Shown here: positions 58,561 through 64,000 of the stretch, in pieces
How positions within the stretch are numbered: the stretch's first letter is position 1
How the letters are laid out: every line of letters begins with the position of its first letter
Assembly: GCF_015326965.1 (NCBI RefSeq)
Contig: NZ_CP017659.1
Coordinates: forward strand, 3,848,501-3,912,500
Direction of reading: 5' to 3'
DNA: 64,000 bases
Source of the DNA: Paenibacillus sp. JZ16
GTDB taxonomy: Bacteria; Bacillota; Bacilli; Paenibacillales; Paenibacillaceae
Translations under genes and position numbers: made by a program
The notes under the pieces: generated by a model
Databases searched by the model: none
Seen by the model: the letters and a program-made list of their open reading frames with translations, nothing else
What the model was told of the DNA's origin: nothing

Positions 58561-58878
58561 CTATTCCTGCCGCGATCCTTCCAGTTCTACAACCTTCTTC
58601 TCCAGAGTAGCAATGCGCTGTTCCAGGCTGGCGACATCACTCTCTTTGGGAACATCCAGATCGGACAATACACGCTGCACCTGTTCATAAATATAGTTCT
58701 TGATCTGCGACTGCTCCTCTTCGCCGCGTTCGACGAGACGGTTCACAAGCGCTTTGGACTCCGCAGGAGCAAGCTCCCCGCGTTTGACCAGATCATCCAC
58801 GATTTTCTCTACTTTTTCCTTGCTGACCACGGTAAGGCCCAATCCTAACGAGATGGCTTTCTTAAAAAGATCACTCAC
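58561..58878 (-). CDS. Phasin-like (PhaF-type) coiled-coil protein
   Basis: A 105-residue protein. The first 20 residues are mildly hydrophobic (LFKKAISLGLGLTVVSKEKV), then come VEKIVDDLVKRGELAPAESK and a C-terminal heptad-repeat helix (VASLEQRIATLEKKVVELEG). The pattern is that of the short poly(hydroxyalkanoate)-granule-type phasins found next to AarF/UbiB genes in Gram-positives, many of which store no such polymer. A regulatory or membrane-adaptor role for the kinase is inference. GTG at 58878 follows GGGAGGG at seven bases; an upstream in-frame codon lacks a box. Confidence 0.75.
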   Translation of the reverse strand: MSDLFKKAISLGLGLTVVSKEKVEKIVDDLVKRGELAPAESKALVNRLVERGEEEQSQIKNYIYEQVQRVLSDLDVPKESDVASLEQRIATLEKKVVELEGSRQE

Positions 58879-59076
58879 GGTACATCCCTCCCGGTCGTTG
58901 TCTGGTTCCATTATAACCTTTAACGCTGGTAAAAACATCTATCCTTGGACTTGCTTTCATAAGTATAGAGAAGCTGCCTTATCAATTTCCCCTGATTTCA
59001 CATGAAATATGAGGGGAATCCGGAATCGGATAACAAGAAATTGCATTCCAGCCATGCTTATTATGTAAAATACAAT

Positions 59077-59124
59077 AAAAAAAGCGAACAGGCGGGAAAA
59101 TAAATGATCCCGCTTGTTCGCTTA
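59077..59124 (-). terminator. Terminator after the PepSY gene
   Basis: On the minus strand AAGCGAACAAGCGGGA pairs with TCCCGCCTGTTCGCTT and is followed by T residues. Between it and the phasin-like start (58879-59076) no gene was seen. Confidence 0.92.
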
Positions 59125-59155
59125 TGGTGTCATCTCATGCAGATGAAGAAATGGC

Positions 59156-59821
59156 TTAGTCGTCATCCCCGTCATGATCATCGCGATCATCATGATCCCC
59201 ATCGTGATGGTCATCATAGTCATCATCATGGTCGTCATCGTCGTCATCATGGTCGTCGTATTTCTCATACTCCGCCTTGATCACTTTACCGCTGATCGCA
59301 TGGACTTCTACGTCAGATGATCCGTTTGCTGTCTTCACTTCGACGTCATACACCCATCTGCCGTCATCTTGGTCCAGATCCACTTCTACAGCCGTACCGC
59401 CCTTAGCGTGTTTAACAGCGATAGCGGATGCCTTGCCGGCACCAATCAGATTGCCTGGAAGGTTATCACGATCATCTTCATCGTCATCCCGGTCCACTCT
59501 TACACCGAGGGATTTGCCGGTATAGGCATCAATCCATACATCCACGTCCCGGTTATTCTGCTGGATCTCCACATCGTATACCAGCTTGCCCTTTTTCCGG
59601 TCTATATCAATGCTCTCCACTTTGCCGCTGGCAGCAGCCAGTGCCAATTGTTCCGCTTTTTCCATTCCGATCAGCTGCTGCTGTTGCTTCGCTGCTGCCT
59701 GTGTTCCCGCTGCAGTCGTCTGTCCTGATCCTGCCGCCTGTACAGCGTTATAACCGTATACTCCACTTGCCGCGATAGCTACGGACAGTGCGCCTGCCCA
59801 CCATATTTTCTTCTTCATCAT
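59156..59821 (-). CDS. Secreted double-PepSY protein with Asp/His-rich tail
   Basis: A 221-residue exported protein. A signal/anchor (residues 4-30) is followed by a Gln/Ala-rich linker and two PepSY domains (about 52-110 and 120-185), each with the pattern VYDVEIQ...VWIDAYTGK and VYDVEVK...VHAISGKV. The last 35 residues consist almost only of Asp and His with a few Gly, Tyr and Arg, a composition that binds divalent metals or cationic peptides. PepSY domains usually inhibit proteases or sense envelope stress. The ATG at 59821 follows GGAGG. It is the last gene of a two-component/PepSY series; a 19-bp motif upstream is shared with the other PepSY gene. Confidence 0.85.
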   Translation of the reverse strand: MMKKKIWWAGALSVAIAASGVYGYNAVQAAGSGQTTAAGTQAAAKQQQQLIGMEKAEQLALAAASGKVESIDIDRKKGKLVYDVEIQQNNRDVDVWIDAYTGKSLGVRVDRDDDEDDRDNLPGNLIGAGKASAIAVKHAKGGTAVEVDLDQDDGRWVYDVEVKTANGSSDVEVHAISGKVIKAEYEKYDDHDDDDDDHDDDYDDHHDGDHDDRDDHDGDDD

Positions 59822-59902
59822 CTTACGCCTCCTCATTATTCTCTCCTGTTGATCTCTACAAACCCAATATACCCTCTCAACATGAGAGCTTTCGGAGAGA
59901 AA

Positions 59903-59923
59903 GATTAGAAAACGATGAGAAAA
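59903..59923 (-). promoter_or_regulatory. Probable response-regulator site before PepSY gene 1
   Basis: On the minus strand TTCTCATC-GTT-TTCTAATC is a direct repeat with an 11-bp period, the usual layout for OmpR-type regulators. It is about 30 bp upstream of a TATATT -10 box. The same motif occurs before the other PepSY gene. Confidence 0.6.
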
Positions 59924-59942
59924 CGCGGACAAGACCTCTCAT

Positions 59943-60605
59943 TTATTCATCGTCGTCCTCATCATCCCAAGTCACTGTCATGATCTTACCGGTAATGGCA
60001 TGGACTTGAATGGTCGCTTCGCGCCCGTCCGCTCTCTCAATCTCCACCAGATAGTAACGGCTACTCTTACTCTCGCGATATTCCACATCTTCCACCGTTC
60101 CCGGTACCTTCTCTAAAGAAAGCTTGATCGCGTATTCTTTGGTAATCATCGTTGCAGGTGGTTCCGAAGTGCCGCTTCCATTTCCACTTTCCCCGTCCCC
60201 AGCTCCCTCCGCTGCTCCCTTGCCACCGTTATCCGCTGGCTCGGAAGGAGGATTGTCTGGATCCGGTTCCGTTGGCTGATCCGGCTCCCTTGGCCCACCC
60301 GGTTCAGGATCTGGCTTCACAGCAGTCTTATCCCGCTGCTCTATGGACACGATATCACCTTGACGAGCATCCACCGTCATCTCATATGTTCCGGTAGCCG
60401 ACTGAAGCTCTAATCGATACACCCCGCCGTCCAGCGCGGTCTTCGTTATTTCGCCGCCAGGATATTGGGAGAGCACCTCCTCCACCACTTCATCCATTGA
60501 CATAGCGGAAGTAGAACGGCTAAAAGGACTCCATACCGCATTCACAATAATCATAACCGCTACCAGCATCACGATACCCAGCAGCAGACTGACTTTTTTA
60601 CGCAT
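59943..60605 (-). CDS. Membrane-anchored double-PepSY protein
   Basis: A 220-residue protein with an N-terminal membrane anchor (residues 5-25), one PepSY domain (about 38-90; MDEVVEEVLSQYPGGEITKT, YEMTVDARQGDIVSIEQ), a disordered Pro/Glu/Gly/Asp linker of about 55 residues, and a second PepSY domain (about 150-215; EYAIKLSLEKVPGTVEDVEY, ATIQVHAITGKIMTVTW). It ends in a short acidic run. It lies between the kinase gene and the other PepSY gene and has its own motif-dependent promoter. The Bacillus YkoGH/YkoI set is a comparable two-component plus PepSY arrangement. Confidence 0.85.
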   Translation of the reverse strand: MRKKVSLLLGIVMLVAVMIIVNAVWSPFSRSTSAMSMDEVVEEVLSQYPGGEITKTALDGGVYRLELQSATGTYEMTVDARQGDIVSIEQRDKTAVKPDPEPGGPREPDQPTEPDPDNPPSEPADNGGKGAAEGAGDGESGNGSGTSEPPATMITKEYAIKLSLEKVPGTVEDVEYRESKSSRYYLVEIERADGREATIQVHAITGKIMTVTWDDEDDDE

Positions 60606-60639
60606 CGAATCACCTCGGATACAATCTGTCTTTACCGTC

Positions 60640-60675
60640 AGTATAGCGCAGCATGGTTAGAATACGATGAGAAAA
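60640..60675 (-). promoter_or_regulatory. Activator-type promoter of PepSY gene 2 with response-regulator site
   Basis: On the minus strand TTCTCATC-GTA-TTCTAACC (within 60656-60675) occupies the -35 region of a promoter whose -10 box is TATACT (60640-60645); no normal -35 hexamer is present. This is the layout of a regulator-dependent promoter. Confidence 0.65.
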
Positions 60676-60693
60676 AGGAACGTTTTTGGCCTT

Positions 60694-62046
60694 TTATTTC
60701 GATTCTTGCAGCCGGATTGTGGCGGTTGTACCGACACCCGGCAGGCTATCCAGCTCGATCGAAGCCGAGATGGCCTCAGCGATATCCTTAGCCAAGGACA
60801 GACCAAGACCAGCCCCCCCGCCCCGGCGGGTACGAGCCTCGTCCACCCGGTAGAAACGGTCGAACACATGCTCCAGCTCCTCCTTGGCAATGCCGATTCC
60901 GCGGTCGATGACCCGAATATAAACCTCCGATGGCTTCCTGCCAACCTGAATGACAATATGTTCGTCACTGTACTTGCGCGCATTATCCAGCAGAATGAAC
61001 AAGAGCTGCTTGAGCCTGCGGCCGTCCGTCCAGCCGAGAACCTCGCCATCGGCTTCAACCTCCACCGTGCGGTTATAGGCATCGCGGAAGGCACGCGCGG
61101 AAGACTCCGATAATGCCACGAGATCCACCTGCTCCATCTCGACCTGCCACTGATCCTGATTGCGGGCAAGCAGCAGCAGCTGCTCCGTCATCTCCTTCAT
61201 CCGGATCGCTTCCGAATGGATCGCTTCCACGGACTCCATGAACAGCTCCGGCCGGTCCAGACCTCGCCGCTTTAACAAACTTGCGTAGCTCTCGATGATG
61301 GTAAGGGGCGTCTTTAACTCATGGGAAGCGTTGGACACGAATTGCTCCTGCCTCGCATGATTGCTCTCCAGCAGCGTTATCATGTCGTTGAACGCAGCCC
61401 CCATCTCCACCAATTCATCCTTGGATTTCTCCTTCAGCTCGATTCGCCGGAACCGCCCACTTTGCCGGATCTCCCGCATCGTACGGATCAAAGCCGTAAT
61501 CGGCTGGACGATCAAACGTCCCAGTATCCGCGTCGAAAGGATGACCGGAACCAAGGCAATCGCGGTTACGGCAACCAGTACGATTCGCAGCACTTGGAGC
61601 GTCTCCATCGTAGCGGCAAGACTGCGGGCCACCTGTATATTAACCACGATCCCGTCTCTCCAAATGATAGGCAGGGAAACCATCGTATACCGGATATTAT
61701 CATACTCAACGACCTTCACCTGCTTCTGCGTATCGTACGGCAGCTTAAGCTCATCCATATCCTCACCGGAGGAAGTCACTGAAGTGGACGGATAGCTTTC
61801 ATCCGGCCCGAGCAATTGAATCTTCCCGTCCAGAGGGACATAGCTTCGTAGAAGATCGCTCGTCGGGATACTATCCGCGGCTTTGGCCATTTCCCGCGAA
61901 ATTCTGGAGTCCTCCGCTTCCGCTTGCTCCAGCTGGCTGTCCACCGTCATTTTGCTAAACACATAGTACACGGATAAGTTCATGACTATCAGAATGGCCG
62001 CCATCAGCACCGACGAATAGAGGTGGATTTTACTGCTCAGCTTCAT
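60694..62046 (-). CDS. Sensor histidine kinase of the PepSY-linked two-component system
   Basis: A 450-residue membrane kinase. Two transmembrane helices (about 10-30 and 152-172) frame an extracytoplasmic sensor of about 120 residues; then HAMP, a HisKA box with SNASHELKTPLTIIESYA and an HATPase domain with LLDNARKYSD, VIDRGIGIAKEEL and GGAGLGLSLAKDI. The start overlaps the stop of the regulator gene in ATGA. PepSY proteins encoded next to such kinases are thought to report on, or restrain, the sensor; that is inference here. Confidence 0.93.
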   Translation of the reverse strand: MKLSSKIHLYSSVLMAAILIVMNLSVYYVFSKMTVDSQLEQAEAEDSRISREMAKAADSIPTSDLLRSYVPLDGKIQLLGPDESYPSTSVTSSGEDMDELKLPYDTQKQVKVVEYDNIRYTMVSLPIIWRDGIVVNIQVARSLAATMETLQVLRIVLVAVTAIALVPVILSTRILGRLIVQPITALIRTMREIRQSGRFRRIELKEKSKDELVEMGAAFNDMITLLESNHARQEQFVSNASHELKTPLTIIESYASLLKRRGLDRPELFMESVEAIHSEAIRMKEMTEQLLLLARNQDQWQVEMEQVDLVALSESSARAFRDAYNRTVEVEADGEVLGWTDGRRLKQLLFILLDNARKYSDEHIVIQVGRKPSEVYIRVIDRGIGIAKEELEHVFDRFYRVDEARTRRGGGAGLGLSLAKDIAEAISASIELDSLPGVGTTATIRLQESK

Positions 62047-62741
62047 GGGGTCTCTTTGAGCACGTAGCCGACGCCGCGGACGGTGTGAATGAGCTCATAT
62101 GCGCTATCATGATCGATTTTTTTGCGGACGTATCGTATATATACATCGACGACGTTGGTGTCGCCGTAATAATCGTATCCCCATACGGCAGCGAGTATCT
62201 GCTCGCGGTTCAGCACCTGCCGTTTGTTCTTCAGTAAATAGACGAGCAAGTCAAATTCACGCGGCGTCAGATCGATCCTTCTGCCATCGCGAATGACTTC
62301 CCGCGTGCCTTCGTTCAATTTCAAATCCGCTGCCGTAAGCCACTCTCCTGCCGCCTGCTCTTCCGGATCCTGCTTACCCTGAAGCCGCAGCGCAGCACGA
62401 ATCCGCGCCAGCAGCTCTTCGATCTGAAACGGCTTCGTTATATAATCATTGGCTCCTAGATCAAGCCCCGATACTTTATCCTCAACGGAGCTTTTGGCTG
62501 TCAGCAGCAGCACGGCTGTGTGGGAGTCATGGGCACGGATGCGCCGCAGCAGCTCAATTCCGCTCATCCCGGGGAGCATGACATCCAGCAGAATTAAATC
62601 CACGTCCTGACTGCGGTATGCCTCCAGCGCATCCAGCCCGTTGTCTGCCTTGGTCACCTGATATCCTTCACTCTCCAGCTCGATTTCAAGCAATCGGGAT
62701 ATTTTCGCTTCATCCTCAACAATTAATATCTTCCCGCTCAA
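62043..62741 (-). CDS. OmpR-family response regulator of the PepSY-linked system
   Basis: A 232-residue regulator. The receiver (residues 1-120) has ILIVEDEAKISRLL, the acceptor Asp in VDLILLDVMLPGMSG near 53 and the switch Lys in YITKPFQIEEL. The C-terminal winged helix has LTPREFDLLVYLLKNKRQVL then YDYYGDTNVVDVYIRYVRKK. OmpR-type proteins bind direct repeats about 11 bp apart, as in the two motifs upstream of the PepSY genes, which are its likely targets. It is the first gene of the series. Confidence 0.95.
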   Translation of the reverse strand: MSGKILIVEDEAKISRLLEIELESEGYQVTKADNGLDALEAYRSQDVDLILLDVMLPGMSGIELLRRIRAHDSHTAVLLLTAKSSVEDKVSGLDLGANDYITKPFQIEELLARIRAALRLQGKQDPEEQAAGEWLTAADLKLNEGTREVIRDGRRIDLTPREFDLLVYLLKNKRQVLNREQILAAVWGYDYYGDTNVVDVYIRYVRKKIDHDSAYELIHTVRGVGYVLKETP

Positions 62742-62777
62742 GCGCGTCCCTCCTACCGATCCTATCGAAATGGCTTC

Positions 62778-63416
62778 TTAACCCGGAACGCGTGCAGCCC
62801 ACTTGGCCGCTTGCGTAATCATCAAACGCAGCTGAGGCTGAAGAAATGACGGCTCGTGGTGGCCCGGCATCAAGAAAACCACGCGTCCGATGCCATACGT
62901 ATGGCACCAGGCGGCAGGCCACTGCTTCCCTTCATATTCATAATGCAGCAGCACGGTTTTTTCCGTAAACGGACTGAATATGAAACGGTAAGGCTCCTCA
63001 TCGAGCACAAAAGGCTCAACGCCTTCCGTAATATCGTGATCGGTCTCCCCTGGAACGAAATACAGCTTCTCCATGGGCGGGTGTCCGTCAAAACGGGCGC
63101 CGATCAGCTGCGCAAGCTCATAACGATTGGCCAGCGTAACGCCGTTATGAATCACGAGCAAGCCGCCGCCGCCGCTTACGTAAGACAACAGGCCTGCGGT
63201 CTGGCGAGGCGAGACGCGCTCATCCCATAGGTCGCTGTAGGCGATGCAGAGCTCGTAAGGGTAGAGATTGCTTTCATGCAGCATTTTATGATTTTCCGTG
63301 CACTGCACGGTGAACATGTCGTTCAGCAGGTGTGTCACTTGTTTGTCGATGCCTTGCAGCGGATGAAACTTCGGGTGGGTGTAGCTGCCAAGCAGCAATG
63401 CTTTTCTCTTATCCAT
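62778..63416 (-). CDS. ThuA-like (trehalose utilisation) domain protein
   Basis: A 212-residue cytoplasmic protein of the ThuA fold, related to class I glutamine amidotransferases. Segments are KALLLGSYTHPKFHPLQGI, the YELCIAYSDLWDERVSPRQT loop, GGGLLVIHNGVTLANRYELA, PFTEKTVLLHYEYEGKQWPA and the closing GIGRVVFLMPGHHEPSFLQP. The function of ThuA proteins is not settled; in rhizobia one aids trehalose/maltitol breakdown. No sugar enzymes are adjacent. The ATG follows AGGAGGATGACC. It ends 36 bp before the regulator gene but its own upstream region has no strong promoter. Confidence 0.82.
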   Translation of the reverse strand: MDKRKALLLGSYTHPKFHPLQGIDKQVTHLLNDMFTVQCTENHKMLHESNLYPYELCIAYSDLWDERVSPRQTAGLLSYVSGGGGLLVIHNGVTLANRYELAQLIGARFDGHPPMEKLYFVPGETDHDITEGVEPFVLDEEPYRFIFSPFTEKTVLLHYEYEGKQWPAAWCHTYGIGRVVFLMPGHHEPSFLQPQLRLMITQAAKWAARVPG

Positions 63417-63526
63417 CGGTCATCCTCCTATTTACTACTCAATATTTCACATGATCCTTATGAACATGCATGAAGACGCTGGCATGGAATGAAATCTCCC
63501 CAACTTTATTACGTTATATCATGACA

Positions 63527-64000
63527 TTATTCTTGGTTTTGAGCAAAGTAGCGGCCAAGCGCCACCATCATGCTGCCCATTCGCTCTTCCTCGGGAACCA
63601 CCATGCGTTCAATGCCTTCTTCGCGGAGTCCCTGTGCCGTAACCTTGCCGACAGCGGCGGCCAGGACCGGTCCGCGGAATGCCTCAAGCACAGCCTCCAG
63701 CTTGCCGTGGGCACGTGCATAATCCGCAAGAAAACGGAACTGGGGCGCGCTTGTAAAAGCAACCGCATCAACCTTGCCGCCCACAATTTCGTCCACGAGC
63801 TGCGAAACATCCTCCTCCAGCGGCGGAATGTGCTTATACGGCAGGATCTGCTCTACTACCGCCCCGCGACTCTCCAGCCACTCCACCAGCTTAGGGGCAG
63901 ATTCGCCGTGCAGCTGCAGAATGACGCGTTTGCCCGACAAGTCATGCGGCTCAAGTGACCGGATCAGCCCCGACGTACTGCCATCATCATCTCGGACGAC
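63527..64000 (-). CDS. hemD: Uroporphyrinogen-III synthase, C-terminal part (cut by window edge)
   Basis: About 157 residues of HemD, which closes the linear tetrapyrrole hydroxymethylbilane into uroporphyrinogen III in heme synthesis. The visible part begins inside domain 1 (LEPHDLSGKRVILQLHGESA) and runs through VDAVAFTSAPQFRFLADYA, VLAAAVGKVTAQGLREEGIE and the end MVALGRYFAQ. HemD is poorly conserved, so the call rests on the TSAPQ segment, the VGKVTAQGL strand-helix and the overall layout. The frame is open through the right edge; the start is outside the window. Confidence 0.8.
   Translation of the reverse strand, partial: VVRDDDGSTSGLIRSLEPHDLSGKRVILQLHGESAPKLVEWLESRGAVVEQILPYKHIPPLEEDVSQLVDEIVGGKVDAVAFTSAPQFRFLADYARAHGKLEAVLEAFRGPVLAAAVGKVTAQGLREEGIERMVVPEEERMGSMMVALGRYFAQNQE

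Overview
The window looks like a chromosomal segment of a Paenibacillus-type bacterium (order Bacillales). The reasons are Bacillales-style ribosome binding sites and promoters, many genes whose closest named relatives are in Bacillus or Listeria (ykkC/ykkD, swrC/yerO, yesM/yesN, lplABC, ymfJ-like), a discrete glutaminyl-tRNA synthetase (absent from Bacillus itself), long-leader sugar ABC operons, and intergenic repeats of a kind I associate with Paenibacillus. No rRNA, tRNA, CRISPR array, integrase or transposase was seen. All taxonomic and family calls are from reading the sequence and memory; no search was run.

Layout. 1-6.6 kb: start of prfA, ychF, the type 2 isopentenyl-diphosphate isomerase fni, a membrane-anchored phospholipase-D-like protein and a cardiolipin synthase. 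6.8-12.6 kb: two drug-efflux modules, TetR-ykkC-ykkD (SMR pair) and TetR-RND pump (yerO-swrC type), each with a visible inverted-repeat operator. 12.6-15.4 kb: molybdenum cofactor genes (a TorD-like chaperone, moaA and a frameshifted mobA). 15.6-21.4 kb: an MFS transporter, glnS, DUF2164, two acetyltransferases and a MOSC protein.

21.4-32.5 kb: one catabolic block on the minus strand, made of a solute-binding lipoprotein, two permeases, a LacI regulator, an esterase, a GH3 beta-glucosidase and a GH94 phosphorylase. Its content matches the Listeria beta-1,2-oligoglucan (sophoro-oligosaccharide) system with an added esterase. Copies of GAAACGTTTC at the promoter, in the leader and before the GH3 gene look like the LacI operators. 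34.3-41.5 kb: an Lpl-type ABC importer with a YesM/YesN two-component system and no enzyme genes, under a probable CcpA site.

41.7-47.8 kb: a molybdopterin oxidoreductase, the C-terminal remnant of a KimA-type permease, a formate/nitrite channel, and an MFS pump with its TetR regulator and two matching operators. 47.9-53 kb: a lipoprotein, an NADH oxidase with two Rex-type sites, glutathione peroxidase and two unknown membrane proteins. 53.1-53.9 kb is a repeat-rich intergenic region with a roughly 21-bp tandem array. 54-64 kb: DUF3243, a DEAD-box helicase with an Arg/Gly tail, a phasin-like/UbiB pair, a two-component system with two PepSY proteins whose promoters share a 19-bp motif, a ThuA-like protein and the end of hemD.

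A cross-cutting theme is anaerobic control. The torD-like gene and the formate/nitrite channel both have a GTGA-N6-TCAC palindrome centred exactly 41.5 bp before a predicted transcription start, the classic Fnr activator position. The NADH oxidase promoter instead carries the similar sequence between -35 and -10, as expected for repression by Rex.
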